This document shows, one piece after another, positions 47,780 through 57,351 of a DNA stretch of 64,000 nucleotides. The notes beneath the pieces are model-generated. The model saw only the letters and a list, made by a program, of their open reading frames with translations. It was not told the origin of the DNA and made no database searches. The stretch comes from Rossellomorea sp. BNER (GTDB lineage: Bacteria; Bacillota; Bacilli; Bacillales; Bacillaceae_B): positions 339,644 through 403,643 of the forward strand of contig JANAVG010000001.1 in the NCBI GenBank assembly GCA_024213275.1, in the 5' to 3' direction. A program made the position numbers and the translations under genes. How positions within the stretch are numbered: the stretch's first letter is position 1; every line of letters starts with the position of its first letter.

Positions 47780-48160
47780 TCACTTCACTCCTTTAAAGTA
47801 AATAATACATTATCCATATAACGTTTATTCAACGATATAATAACATTTTGTATTACTAATAGTCAATTAATTAAAAAAATTTAAAAAACAGGAAATGCTT
47901 GGCTATGTCTCGTGTGCCTAGACGCTTACTTTGGCATAAAAAAGTGGAAGCACTTTTTTTCAAGAGACGAAAGATTAAACTTATTTCTAGAAAAGGCCCA
48001 TTCATAAGGGCTCTTTTCGTAAATTGCTTTTGGTCAATTAAATCATTAAATATCAGTGAAACACTTATTGCTTTGACGAAAAGATACCCCGAAACTTTAA
48101 TCATTACGGGTTTCTATTCTTGTTCGAAAAACAACAATCTGTGCGAAAACTGCCTTCATA
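47780..48160. other. Intergenic with decayed MITE-like copy
   Basis: No supported gene. Positions 48008-48155 have ends GGGCTCTTTTCGTAAATTG and AACAACAATCTGTGCGAAAA..GCCTT, which resemble the terminal repeats of copies A to C, but the inside is unrelated. An open frame of about 100 codons on the plus strand crosses it without a ribosome site. Confidence 0.45.
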
Positions 48161-48195
48161 AAAAAACAATGAGCCGAATTTGGCTCATTGTTTTT
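48161..48195 (-). terminator. Terminator of the ABC importer operon
   Basis: On the minus strand AAAACAATGAGCC and GGCTCATTGTTTT pair perfectly across a 6-base loop, followed by TTT. It touches the stop of the ATPase gene. Confidence 0.85.
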
Positions 48196-49011
48196 CTAGG
48201 ATAATAATGCACGGTCACTGGACATTTGCGATCCTCTGATTCTTTGAAACTCATTCAGTAAACCGGACACTGTTAAGTTTTTCTTTTCTTCTTCATTCAC
48301 TACTAAAATAATTTGTCCTTTATCCATCATAATAAGCTTGTTTCCAAGATCAATCGCTTGCTGCATATTGTGGGTAACCATCAATGTGGTTAAATGATAC
48401 TGATCGACAATTTCCCTCGTCAGATTCGTAATTAATTCCGCTCTTGATGGATCCAGTGCGGCGGTATGCTCATCTAATAGTAGAATCGCTGGCTCTGTAA
48501 ATGTTGCCATCAATAAGGAAAGCGCTTGACGTTCTCCCCCAGATAATAACCCTACCTTCGCATTTAAACGATTCTCCAATCCAAGATGAAGAGTTTCCAA
48601 TACTTCTTTAAAATGCTCTCTTCTTTTTTTCGAAACCCCTCTTTTTAAAGTACGGGTCTTATTTCTTGAATAAGCCATTGCTAGATTCTCTTCAATGGTC
48701 ATAGATGGTGCTGTTCCTGCCATTGGGTCCTGAAATACTCTTCCAATTAATCGAGAACGTTTATACTCAGACACCTTACTTACTTCTTTGTCATTAATAT
48801 TGACGGAACCAGTATCAGGAAGTATAACACCAGAAATAATATTCATTAATGTTGATTTCCCTGCACCATTACTTCCAATTACCGTAACAAAGTCTCCACG
48901 GTTCAATTCCAGATTAATATTATCAAGGGCAATTTTTTCATCTGGTGTACCTTCGTTGAAGACTTTATGAATCTGATTTAAGTGTAACACCGTCATCACC
49001 CTTTCCTTCAC
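48196..49011 (-). CDS. ABC importer ATPase (TrpXYZ type)
   Basis: A 271-residue ATPase with Walker A GSNGAGKS (about 44-51), Q-loop GRVFQDPMAG, signature LLSGGERQALSLLM, Walker B ILLLDEHTAALD (His after the Glu, normal for this subgroup) and switch VTHNM. It belongs to the COG1101 group that pairs with the permease and binding protein encoded just upstream. It overlaps the permease gene by 47 bp; a later in-frame start (MTVLHLNQ at 48993) would shorten the overlap. Confidence 0.88.
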   Translation of the reverse strand: MKERVMTVLHLNQIHKVFNEGTPDEKIALDNINLELNRGDFVTVIGSNGAGKSTLMNIISGVILPDTGSVNINDKEVSKVSEYKRSRLIGRVFQDPMAGTAPSMTIEENLAMAYSRNKTRTLKRGVSKKRREHFKEVLETLHLGLENRLNAKVGLLSGGERQALSLLMATFTEPAILLLDEHTAALDPSRAELITNLTREIVDQYHLTTLMVTHNMQQAIDLGNKLIMMDKGQIILVVNEEEKKNLTVSGLLNEFQRIRGSQMSSDRALLS

Positions 49012-49996
49012 TAGATACGGCTACCTTTTGTAATCTCTCTGCCTTTTTGACTGCTTTTCGTTTCTTCTCTCGATAGTGGTCTAAAACCTTTGGTGTTATG
49101 AGAGCTAGAATAACAATGGTTGCAGTAATAAGCTTCATATCTCCAGTCTCAAGAAACTCAACTCTTAATGCGAGGCTGACTACAATACGATAGATAATCG
49201 CCCCTCCGATGACCGCTAAAGTGGTACGAACAATCGTTTTCGTTCCAAATAAGGCTTCTCCAATGATTACTGAAGCAAGACCGATAATAATCATACCAAT
49301 ACCCATACCAACGTCGGCAAAACCACCATATTGGGCAATAAGTGCTCCTGATAGGGCAACCATTGCATTAGAGATTCCTAGTCCGAGAATGATTAACAGA
49401 TTCGTATTTGCTGAGAAGCTTCGAATCATTCTCTGGTTATCCCCAGTAGCTCTTAATGCTAATCCAATTTCAGTACGTAGAAATCGATCTGTTAAGAGTT
49501 TAATCGCAAACGTGACAAAGATCATAAAAATCAGAACTCCCCATGTACTTGGTAGAGAGTCTCCCAAACCTACCGCTGAAAGAATTCCATTGAAAAAAGA
49601 ATCGAATCCAAGACTTGCCCAAACATTTTCTACAGAAGTAAATGAGGTATCTGTATTTAGAAGCGGGACATTGGACCTTCCCATAATCCGTAGATTAATC
49701 GAATAAAGGGCTATCATCATTAAAATACCTGATAAAAGTGCATTAATCTTTCCAAACGTGTGTAAAACACCTGTCAAACAGCCAGCCACAAAGCCTGCAG
49801 CAATGGCCACCAGCGTTGCAACAAATGGATTTGTTCCTCCAACGATCATAGTGGCTGCGACAGCAGCCCCCGTAACAAAACTTCCGTCTACCGTTAGATC
49901 TGGGAAATCCAGTATTCTAAAAGTTAAATAAACACCTAAAGCCATGATGGCGTAGATGATTCCCGATTCAAAGGAACCAAAAATTGCAGTGAACAC
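48965..49996 (-). CDS. ABC importer permease (TrpXYZ type)
   Basis: A 343-residue membrane protein with about eight to nine hydrophobic segments of the COG4120 group. FRILDFPDLTVDGSFVTGAA near the N-terminus and ALRATGDNQRMIRSFSANTN (the ATPase-contact loop) are family hallmarks shared with LivH-like permeases. The C-terminal tail is charged and cytoplasmic. It forms the channel for the substrate caught by the lipoprotein encoded 16 bp upstream. Confidence 0.88.
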   Translation of the reverse strand: MFTAIFGSFESGIIYAIMALGVYLTFRILDFPDLTVDGSFVTGAAVAATMIVGGTNPFVATLVAIAAGFVAGCLTGVLHTFGKINALLSGILMMIALYSINLRIMGRSNVPLLNTDTSFTSVENVWASLGFDSFFNGILSAVGLGDSLPSTWGVLIFMIFVTFAIKLLTDRFLRTEIGLALRATGDNQRMIRSFSANTNLLIILGLGISNAMVALSGALIAQYGGFADVGMGIGMIIIGLASVIIGEALFGTKTIVRTTLAVIGGAIIYRIVVSLALRVEFLETGDMKLITATIVILALITPKVLDHYREKKRKAVKKAERLQKVAVSSEGKGDDGVTLKSDS

Positions 49997-50012
49997 TAAG
50001 AATCATCCTTTC

Positions 50013-51014
50013 TTATTCAAGAAACTTCCCTATTTCGCTCCACTCTTCTTTTACTTCTATGCCTTGCTTTTCTGCAGCTTCCTTATTAATCACTAATGTA
50101 AAGTCTTTAGGATATTCAATATCTAATTCAGAAGGCTTCTTCTCACCTTTTAAAATTTGCGCAGCCATTAATCCTGTTTGGTAGCCAAGGTCTTCATAGT
50201 TAAAGCCACTTGCTGCTACAGCTCCACGCTCCATAGAATCAAGATCACCTGCAAATAATGGGATATCCTTCTCATTTGCAATTCCTATAAGGGATTCAAT
50301 TGCGGAAACAACCGTATTATCTGTCGGCATATAGATGGCATCTACCCGTCCAACTAATGATTCAGCTGCTTGTTTTACATCTGCTGACGTCGCAACAGAA
50401 GCTGTTACTACTTCTGCCCCTTTATCCTTCGCAATCTTTTTGACTTCTTCAACCTGAACTACAGAGTTTTGCTCACCAGAATTATAAACAATACCAATCT
50501 TTTTAACTCCTATTTCGTCAATCATGAAATTAACCGTATTTGAAATCGCCTCTGGATGAGTATCGGAAGTCCCAGTGATATTTTTCCCAGGCTCATCTAA
50601 AGCTTTAACTAATCCAGCTCCTACAGGGTCTGTTACGGATGTGAACACAATAGGGATTTCCTTAGTAGCATTTAACGCACTTAATGCACTTGGAGTTGAA
50701 TTGGCAAAAATTAAATCTACTTTATCACCAACAAAGTTGTTAGCAATCGTTTGGGCATTACTTTGGTCATTTTGGGCATTTTGAAAGTCATACTCAACAT
50801 TTTCTCCCTCTTTAAACCCTTCATCCTCTAATGCCTTCTTAAAGCCTTTAAATGCGGCATCTAAAGATGGATGTTCTAAGATCTGGGTTGCACCAATGAC
50901 ATATTTCTTGTCTTCCTTTTCTGTCGAGCCAGAACCTTGTTCACTTCCACATCCTGCTAAAGCAAGCATTGAGGCCAACATGGAAACAACCACTAACAGT
51001 AAACTTTTTCTCAC
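50013..51014 (-). CDS. ABC importer substrate-binding lipoprotein (TrpX-like)
   Basis: A 333-residue lipoprotein starting at GTG with AAAGGGGGA upstream. Signal peptide with lipobox LAGC (Cys at about 22), then a PF04392/COG2984 periplasmic-binding fold: KKYVIGATQILEHPSLDAAFKGF, FANSTPSALSALNATKEIPIVFTSVTDPVGAGLV and GALVASGFNYEDLGYQTG-like residues. Known members import tryptophan or other aromatic amino acids in streptococci. Adjacent aromatic catabolism genes suggest phenylalanine, tyrosine or tryptophan as substrate, but ligand identity is inferred. Confidence 0.87.
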   Translation of the reverse strand: MRKSLLLVVVSMLASMLALAGCGSEQGSGSTEKEDKKYVIGATQILEHPSLDAAFKGFKKALEDEGFKEGENVEYDFQNAQNDQSNAQTIANNFVGDKVDLIFANSTPSALSALNATKEIPIVFTSVTDPVGAGLVKALDEPGKNITGTSDTHPEAISNTVNFMIDEIGVKKIGIVYNSGEQNSVVQVEEVKKIAKDKGAEVVTASVATSADVKQAAESLVGRVDAIYMPTDNTVVSAIESLIGIANEKDIPLFAGDLDSMERGAVAASGFNYEDLGYQTGLMAAQILKGEKKPSELDIEYPKDFTLVINKEAAEKQGIEVKEEWSEIGKFLE

Positions 51015-51050
51015 AAATAAATCCCCCTTTTTATTACTTTTTTATATTTT

Positions 51051-51070
51051 TATTAGTCAAATGACTAATA
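51051..51070. promoter_or_regulatory. Palindromic operator candidate before the ABC importer
   Basis: TATTAGTCA and TGACTAATA form a perfect 9-bp inverted repeat with a 2-bp centre, 36 bp before the GTG start. The regulator is unknown. Confidence 0.5.
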
Positions 51071-51071
51071 A

Positions 51072-51650
51072 TTCCCAAGGTTTCACAGTAAAGACAAGAT
51101 TTATATGATAATCAATATACGCATCGTGAATACAACGTTATATTATCACTCTAGTTATACGAAAGTCAATAATATTCCGAAAATTTAAAATTCAAAATAA
51201 GTATATACTTTTCATCGGGTTTTTTCTAGACTCTCCGTTATATTTTGTCTTTTAATTGATTCGCTTTTTTGAGGGAATTATCTAGGGAAACTCTTTGAAA
51301 TTGGAATGAATTCCGGGAAGGGATATTGGTAACGCTTGGTTTTGTGGAGTGTAAAACTCGTTTCATGGAGAAGCTTTTTGTATAAATTTATTTCGGTGTT
51401 TGATTGAGTGTATGCTATTGCTTTCAAGTTCGTGGTGTCAGTCCCTACCTAGAAGAGTGAACTCTTTGATGGACTTGTGTTATTTTACTTAAAGTTTTCT
51501 TGATAGGGACGGACCCTAGCTCCTGATAGAGGGAGTGCTGAACCCAGTAATCAAAGAGAGGGATTTGAAAAGTGAGGAATTCATTGGTTTACAATTGGTT
51601 TCTTTTTACGTTTTGAACTCTCCTGCTCTAGACAGGAGATAAGAGCATAT
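51072..51650. other. Intergenic, repeat fragments only
   Basis: About 580 bp without a supported gene. It holds TCAGTCCCTA (51438-51447) with a 9/10 inverted partner TAGGGACGGA (51504-51513), and a CTCCTG/CAGGAG hairpin near 51620-51640 that may be a weak terminator for the next gene. I looked for a T-box core on the minus strand and found none. Confidence 0.4.
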
Positions 51651-52310
51651 TTAACCGAAGTCGTTAATAATGGCGAGCACAAACCACAAAATGAGAAGGA
51701 CCACGGAAATCAAATAAAGGATCATACCACACCTAAAAGAGGAAAGTGGAACACCTGATGCTTGGGCGTAGTGGGCAGCGGTTAAACCAGACATAATGCC
51801 TAAGCAAAGAAACCACGGCTCATAGAATAATAGATCCCACATCACTAGGCTTTGAACATCGAGTACAATCCAACCAGGAAAATCAATGGTAATTACTCCT
51901 GCCAAAAGAAGAGCTTTAGTAATGATTCCACTGACTCCGTGTGCAATTAAAAAAGCAGTGCATAATAGAGTAGGAATTAATATAATAAGCCTGTGGACTT
52001 TTCTACCGCCAATTAAAGGCACCCACATTGGAAGCACCCTTCCCCACGGCTTGACGAGGGCGATCAAAACGAACCCACAGAACATAATCATGACACCGGC
52101 AATGTAGCTTGCCATATACCCCTCTTCAGGATCTTTTAATTGACCAGGAAATCCAATCGTTCCACCAGCTGCTTGATAGAATCGAACGAAAACGGCATAC
52201 AAGATTGCTAAAAGGCAACCTACATAAGCAGGCCATATGGCTGTCTTTGTGAAACGTTCAAAGGAATTCAATACAGGTGTAAGTGTTCCCTCATACCTTT
52301 GATTATTCAT
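51651..52310 (-). CDS. Multi-pass membrane protein, DUF3995-like
   Basis: A 219-residue membrane protein with about five to six hydrophobic segments (about 25-45, 67-90, 104-130, 133-150, 165-185, 195-216). It resembles the small DUF3995-type Bacillus membrane proteins (WPAYVGCLLAILYAVFVRFYQ; GWIVLDVQSLVMWDLLFYEPWF), which have no known function. ATG is preceded by GGAGGG. It stands alone between two gene-free stretches. Function unknown. Confidence 0.7.
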   Translation of the reverse strand: MNNQRYEGTLTPVLNSFERFTKTAIWPAYVGCLLAILYAVFVRFYQAAGGTIGFPGQLKDPEEGYMASYIAGVMIMFCGFVLIALVKPWGRVLPMWVPLIGGRKVHRLIILIPTLLCTAFLIAHGVSGIITKALLLAGVITIDFPGWIVLDVQSLVMWDLLFYEPWFLCLGIMSGLTAAHYAQASGVPLSSFRCGMILYLISVVLLILWFVLAIINDFG

Positions 52311-52948
52311 GTTTTCCCTCCTGTTTCAAACTACCTTACTCTACGAACAATTGGATTACATTAAACTGAAAACAAACTTGGTTCCCCAAATGCAATAACA
52401 AGAATGTAGGTTACCTTACCTATCGAGTTATTGATCCAAACGTGGGTCTAGAATGCCAGCGGGTCTATTGTTATCACCAAAAGTACCCGATAACTAACAT
52501 CTTTATTTGATTTATGATCATCACTCACCGTCATAGTACTCTTCAAATCGAAACTTAAGGTGACCTTAAGTTTAAGTTTGGTTTAAGATTTCGCTAATGG
52601 GGATTCTTTTGTGGGGGACAGATATTATTTATTAACTTACTCTTGGAGGGATCGAGGTTCATTAAAAACAAACTCATTAATCTTTGGGAGATGCGCAACA
52701 TTCAATCAAGACCATGATTAATAATAAGAGCTTCATATACCTCATTTCACTTTTACAGATTTTCACGACCTTATAAAACTCTTTTGAGGTGGTCATTTTT
52801 GCTTTCTCGCTTTTTCAGGGCCTCATTAGACTCCTTTGAGACCCTCATTTTTGCTTTCTCGCTTTTCCGCTTTTTCAAGACCTCATTGGATTCCTTTGAG
52901 GCACCCATTCTTGCTTTCCCTAATTTTCAGTGCCCAAACCACAAGCTC
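52311..52948. repeat. Intergenic with degenerate direct repeats and a palindrome
   Basis: Units of about 52-60 bp begin CTCTTTTGAGG (52779), CTCCTTTGAGA (52831) and TTCCTTTGAGG (52891), each followed by TCATTTTTGCTTTCTCGC-like sequence and CTCATTRGA. The second unit has an 8-bp insertion. Upstream, AAACTTAAGG-TGA-CCTTAAGTTT (52551-52573) is a perfect palindrome. No gene is supported in this 638-bp stretch. Confidence 0.55.
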
Positions 52949-53893
52949 CTACAATAATCTTTGAGCTTCTCTCAACTTTTCTTTAGCTTCCTCTATCATT
53001 CTAGTAAACAACTCAGCAACTGTTGGAATATCCGAAACTAGACTACTAATCTGTCCACCGTTGATAAACCCTTTATCGAGTTCTCCTTTTAATGCTCCGA
53101 TGCGATGATATTCTTCTGAAGTTTGTTCCGCATATTGCTCTAGCGGCACTTCTTTTTCAATCCTAAGAAGATAATCAGCATACGGTGCTTTCATAACACG
53201 ACGTACTTTTCCAAAGCTTCTTCCTAGAATGACCGTTCCTTTGTCATCTGCTTCAAGCAAAGTATTTTTATAATTGTCATGAAAGGGAGCTTCTTTTGTA
53301 GCAATTAAACGCGTCCCCATTTGTACTCCACTGCCACCAAGAGCAAGTATAGAAGCTAACCCGCGGCCGTCACCGATTCCCCCTGCTGCGACGACTGGGA
53401 TTGACACAGCATCTACCACTTGGGGAATGAGCGTTAAGGTCGTTGTTTCTAGAGCAGAATTAATTCCTGCTGCTTCATACCCTTCTGCCACGATAATATC
53501 TGCTCCTGCCGCTTCTGCCTTTTTTGCCTGTTTAGCCGATGCCACTACACAAATCACTGCAATGCCATTTTCTTTAAAGGTTGAAATAAATGGGGCTGGG
53601 TTTCCAGCAGACAAAGATACAGCGGATAGTTGGTACTTCAGAACCAGTCCCACCATTTGTTCAACGGAAGGGGTAACAGAAAGTGGAATATTTAAAGCAA
53701 TGGGATGTTCAGTTAGTGCTTTAGTTTCGAGAATGATCTCTTCAACTTCGTCTGGAAGCATTGTTCCTGCCCCGATCGTTCCTAGCCCCCCAGCATCGGA
53801 TACGGCAGACGTTAGCATTGCATTACTTATATTCCCCATTCCCCCTTGTAAAATCGGGTATTGGATGCCTAAGATATCTGTTAATCGATTCAT
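52949..53893 (-). CDS. Nitronate monooxygenase / FabK-like FMN enzyme
   Basis: From ATG at 53893 (AGGAGAG upstream) a 314-residue TIM-barrel flavoprotein. YPILQGGMGNISN (about 13-25), VVAAGGIGDGRGLASILALGGSGVQMGTR (FMN phosphate site, about 168-196) and LIATKEAPFHDNYK are typical of 2-nitropropane dioxygenase/nitronate monooxygenase and enoyl-ACP reductase FabK. It lies 13 bp after paaX and may be cotranscribed with it. Whether it works in aromatic breakdown, as a nitronate detoxifier or as an enoyl reductase is not clear. Confidence 0.82.
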   Translation of the reverse strand: MNRLTDILGIQYPILQGGMGNISNAMLTSAVSDAGGLGTIGAGTMLPDEVEEIILETKALTEHPIALNIPLSVTPSVEQMVGLVLKYQLSAVSLSAGNPAPFISTFKENGIAVICVVASAKQAKKAEAAGADIIVAEGYEAAGINSALETTTLTLIPQVVDAVSIPVVAAGGIGDGRGLASILALGGSGVQMGTRLIATKEAPFHDNYKNTLLEADDKGTVILGRSFGKVRRVMKAPYADYLLRIEKEVPLEQYAEQTSEEYHRIGALKGELDKGFINGGQISSLVSDIPTVAELFTRMIEEAKEKLREAQRLL

Positions 53894-53906
53894 TGGATCT
53901 CTCCTA

Positions 53907-54782
53907 TTAGTCAAGAATTAGAGGATGATCGAACATATTATATGCTTGATCTTTATTTGTCAGCTCATTTCCCTCTTTAAAAACTGATTCAAAGAACCTT
54001 GATGCGGGATGAGCCAATTCCTTGTAATATTGTGCAAATAATGTCGCAGCATGCCCTCCTAGCCACTTAGCTGGAAGAAGCTCTTCTGGCAGGCCTGGAT
54101 CCACGAATAGAAACTTGCGGTATTCATGGACGAGCTTTGTTCTTTCTACAAAGCACTCAGCGTCTGACATTTTGCCTTTTTCTATTTTATTTTTGTCGAT
54201 AACGTATTTTTGACTATAATGTGTGATGAATTCCTGGTAGCGATCATTGATTTCTTTTAAATCCCAGCTTTTTTCAATGAGCCGTTGGTTTTCCCCAGGA
54301 CCTTCATAGTTCGCTATGAAAAAGTCAACATATTGCTTTAACTCATATTTATCTATTAAATCGTTCACTTGTTTATCAAGATTATTAGGAGAGACCCAGC
54401 AGCTGTTTGAGAGTGTCCCAAAGCCGCTCCAAACCAATTCTTTACGAAGCTCATCACGGATATTACGGATTTCTTCTGGAATCGTATACATAAGAATTCG
54501 CCATTTCCCATCCCATTCTTCCGGTTTTAGCTTAAAAATCCGGTTTGCTGCTTCTTCCATTCTCTTCACGCCGCGTTCTGTTAAGAAATAGAAGCTTTTA
54601 TTCCCTTGCTTCTCTGCCTGCACCCATCCTTGTTTATTCATACGGGAAATGGCCGCTCGAACCGCTTGATCATTATGGCCAAATTCATTGAGCAATCGAA
54701 TTAAACTTCCAATCCAAATTTTGTTTCCATAATGCCGGACATAGTCACCATAAACCGTAAAAATCATTGATCTTGTATTCAT
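53907..54782 (-). CDS. paaX: PaaX-family repressor
   Basis: From ATG at 54782 (AAAGAGGAG upstream) a 291-residue regulator with an N-terminal winged HTH (SLIRLLNEFGHNDQAVRAAISRMNKQGW at about 27-54, split reading) and the PaaX C-terminal domain (MYTIPEEIRNIRDELRKELVWSGFG; FVDPGLPEELLPAKWLG). PaaX represses phenylacetate genes and releases DNA when phenylacetyl-CoA binds. It lies downstream of the paa cluster. The palindrome between paaK and paaA is a candidate target. Confidence 0.92.
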   Translation of the reverse strand: MNTRSMIFTVYGDYVRHYGNKIWIGSLIRLLNEFGHNDQAVRAAISRMNKQGWVQAEKQGNKSFYFLTERGVKRMEEAANRIFKLKPEEWDGKWRILMYTIPEEIRNIRDELRKELVWSGFGTLSNSCWVSPNNLDKQVNDLIDKYELKQYVDFFIANYEGPGENQRLIEKSWDLKEINDRYQEFITHYSQKYVIDKNKIEKGKMSDAECFVERTKLVHEYRKFLFVDPGLPEELLPAKWLGGHAATLFAQYYKELAHPASRFFESVFKEGNELTNKDQAYNMFDHPLILD

Positions 54783-54830
54783 ACTAATTCTCCTCTTTCT
54801 TTCAAACCCATCACACTTTTGCATTTTCAA

Positions 54831-55169
54831 AAGTTTATTTTCGCATAGTTTGTTGTTTTTCGAACAAGAATAAAATCCCGTAATAATTAAGATTTCGGGG
54901 CATCTTCGTCAATGCAATAAATGATTCACAAGTATTGACATATTTAAGATATTTATAATTGACCCAAAGCAACAAAGTTACGAAAAGAGCCTTTCAAAAC
55001 AACAATAATATGACGTTCCATTTACGTTTAACAAACATTCTATCATAAAGATCATTGAAAATTAAAATAAACAATTTAAATAGTTGAACATTAGGCTTTT
55101 ACTTATATTTTTGTGTGAGGAAATTATAGTGAAAAAATTCCACAGAGAAAAATACTCCATGGAATTCTT
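54831..55169. other. Intergenic with MITE-end remnant
   Basis: AT-rich gap between paaX and the thiolase gene. Around 54978-55010 ACGAAAAGAGCC joins TTTCAAAACAACAATAAT, resembling fused ends of the MITE-like element. No gene. Confidence 0.4.
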
Positions 55170-56372
55170 TTACTCTACGTTTTCTACAATGGTTGAAATT
55201 CCTTGCCCTACTCCAATACACATAGTAGCTAATCCGTATTGGACCTCTCTTTTTTTCATTTCATAAATTAATGTTGTAAGAATACGTGCCCCACTTGCCC
55301 CTAAAGGATGGCCGAACGCAATGGCGCCTCCATTTACATTCACCTTCTCCTGATTAAGGCCGAGCTCATTAATGCAAGCAATCGATTGGGCTGCAAAGGC
55401 TTCGTTCAATTCAACCAGCCCGATATCTTCTGTAGATAACCCTGCCCGTTGTAATGCTTTTCTAGATGAATAGATAGGACCTAATCCCATTACAGATGGT
55501 TCTAGTCCAGCAGTAGCCGATACGACATATTTAATCAATGGTTTTAAAACAAGCTCATCTGCTTTTTCACGGGACATTAATAGAAGCGCGGATGCACCAT
55601 CATTTACACCTGAAGCGTTTCCAGCTGTCACAGTCCCATCTTGAAAGATCGGCTTTAACTTCGCTAATTTTTCCATATTTGTTGAGGGACGAGGATGTTC
55701 ATCTTCAGAAAAGACAAACTCATTTCCTTTTCGATCTTGATGTTGGACAGGAATAATTTCCTCTTTAAAACGATTCTCCTCCATAGCCTGTTTTGCTTTC
55801 ATTTGACTATGAAAAGCAAATTCGTCCTGTTCTTCCCTTGAAATCCCTAATCTCTTTGCCACATTTTCAGCTGTTTCTGGCATGCTGTCGGTTCCGTACA
55901 TCTCTTTTAGTTTAGAGTTAACAAACCGCCAGCCAATTGTGGTATCATACATTTCCATGTTTCCTCTTGGAAAATCACTCTCAGGCTTTGCCATCACGAA
56001 TGGCGCCCTTGTCATGCTCTCCGTGCCGCCAGCTATAAAAATATCCCCTTCCCCTGCCATGATGGAACGAGCAGCATAATTTACCGCATCTAATCCTGAT
56101 CCACACAAACGATTTAATGTGGTTGCTCCCGTTTCCACAGGTAGACCTGCAAGAAGTGCGGACATCCTGGCCACATTTCGGTTATCTTCACCAGCTCCAT
56201 TTGCATTTCCAAATACCACTTCTTCAATTTGTTCGGGTGGCAGGTTTGGGTTTCTTTCAAGCAAAGCCTTAATAACAATCGCCCCTAAGTCATCTGGACG
56301 AATGCTTTTTAATGCTCCTTTATATTTTCCAATTGGTGTACGGACAGCATCCACTACAACCACTTCTCTCAT
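55170..56372 (-). CDS. paaJ: Thiolase, probable 3-oxoadipyl-CoA thiolase
   Basis: A 400-residue thiolase with the acyl-enzyme Cys in TLNRLCGSGLDAV (about 83-95), NEAFAAQ (about 343-349), the base His in GHPLGASGAR (about 373-382) and the second Cys in MCIGVGQG. In phenylacetate clusters this position is PaaJ, which cleaves both 3-oxo-5,6-dehydrosuberyl-CoA and 3-oxoadipyl-CoA. The alternative is a general acetyl-CoA acetyltransferase. 12 bp after paaH. Confidence 0.88.
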   Translation of the reverse strand: MREVVVVDAVRTPIGKYKGALKSIRPDDLGAIVIKALLERNPNLPPEQIEEVVFGNANGAGEDNRNVARMSALLAGLPVETGATTLNRLCGSGLDAVNYAARSIMAGEGDIFIAGGTESMTRAPFVMAKPESDFPRGNMEMYDTTIGWRFVNSKLKEMYGTDSMPETAENVAKRLGISREEQDEFAFHSQMKAKQAMEENRFKEEIIPVQHQDRKGNEFVFSEDEHPRPSTNMEKLAKLKPIFQDGTVTAGNASGVNDGASALLLMSREKADELVLKPLIKYVVSATAGLEPSVMGLGPIYSSRKALQRAGLSTEDIGLVELNEAFAAQSIACINELGLNQEKVNVNGGAIAFGHPLGASGARILTTLIYEMKKREVQYGLATMCIGVGQGISTIVENVE

Positions 56373-56384
56373 ACTTTTACCTCC

Positions 56385-57242
56385 TTACTTATTATCATGA
56401 TAATCATAAACACCACGTCCGGTTTTTCTTCCTAATCTTCCTGCTTTTACGTACTTTTCTAAAAGTGGTGCAGGGCGATACTTTTCACCTAATTTCTCAT
56501 GTAAGTACTTTAAGTTATTAAGCCTTGCATCAAGTCCAACTAAATCTCCAAGCTCGAATGGCCCCATCGGATAATTCAGCCCAAGCTTAATAGCCTTATC
56601 AATTTCCTCTGGTGTTCCTACCCCTTCTTGAAGCATGTAAAAAGCTTCATTCCCAACGAGTGCACTAATTCGGCTCGTCACAAACCCAGGAAATTCATTC
56701 ACGACAACCGTTTCTTTTCTCATTTGCTTCGCTACAGCTGCAATCACTTCGGCCGTTTCATCGCTTGTTTCTAGTCCGCGAATGATTTCAATGAGGGGCA
56801 TTTTGTGAACAGGATTAAAAAAGTGCATAGCAATAACCCGGTGTGGGCGTTTGGTAAATGAAGCGATTTCCGTCGGACTCATTGTCGATGTATTGGTGGC
56901 AAAATAACAGTTCTCCCCTGCATGCTGATCCACTGTTTCAAAGACAGATTGTTTAATAGAGGTTTTCTCAGGAACCGCTTCGATAATAAGATCTGCACCC
57001 TTTGCCGCCCCAGGTAGATTCGTAGAATAGGATAAGCGACTGATGGCTAAATCTTTTTCTCCTCTTGTTATTTTCCCGCGATCTACTCCCTTTTCAAAAG
57101 TGGTTGAAATTTCCCTATTCGCACTAGCTAGCTGTTCATCCTTTATATCCACTAAAGTGGTTTGGAACCCTCCAAGTGCACTAACATAAGCAATTCCTCT
57201 TCCCATGACACCTGAGCCGATAACAACAATTGAATGAATCAA
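56385..57242 (-). CDS. paaH: 3-hydroxyacyl-CoA dehydrogenase
   Basis: A 285-residue NAD enzyme of the short PaaH/Hbd form. NAD loop VIGSGVMGRGIAYVSA (about 6-21), Asp of strand 2 in TLVDIKDEQL, FATNTSTMSPTEIAS and HFFNPVHKMPLIEIIRG with the catalytic His, and NEFPGFVTSRI. It probably oxidises 3-hydroxyadipyl-CoA. It is separated from the upstream ALDH gene by a 355-bp gap occupied by a MITE-like element. Confidence 0.9.
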   Translation of the reverse strand: MIHSIVVIGSGVMGRGIAYVSALGGFQTTLVDIKDEQLASANREISTTFEKGVDRGKITRGEKDLAISRLSYSTNLPGAAKGADLIIEAVPEKTSIKQSVFETVDQHAGENCYFATNTSTMSPTEIASFTKRPHRVIAMHFFNPVHKMPLIEIIRGLETSDETAEVIAAVAKQMRKETVVVNEFPGFVTSRISALVGNEAFYMLQEGVGTPEEIDKAIKLGLNYPMGPFELGDLVGLDARLNNLKYLHEKLGEKYRPAPLLEKYVKAGRLGRKTGRGVYDYHDNK

Positions 57243-57351
57243 GATGATACCCTCCTTTTTCCGTTCCTTATGTAAGACAGGGACTGACTAATGGAGATTG
57301 ACCCAATAGTGATAGGATCAGCCTCCTCTTAGTGCAGCCCCTTTTTTAAAT

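Noticed and set aside
47899-48204. Plus-strand gene of 101 codons
   Set aside because: No ribosome site, runs through a decayed repeat and the importer terminator.
51015-51435. T-box before the TrpXYZ-type importer
   Set aside because: Expected from streptococcal trpXYZ, but no GGTGGTACC core or leader-type terminator is present.
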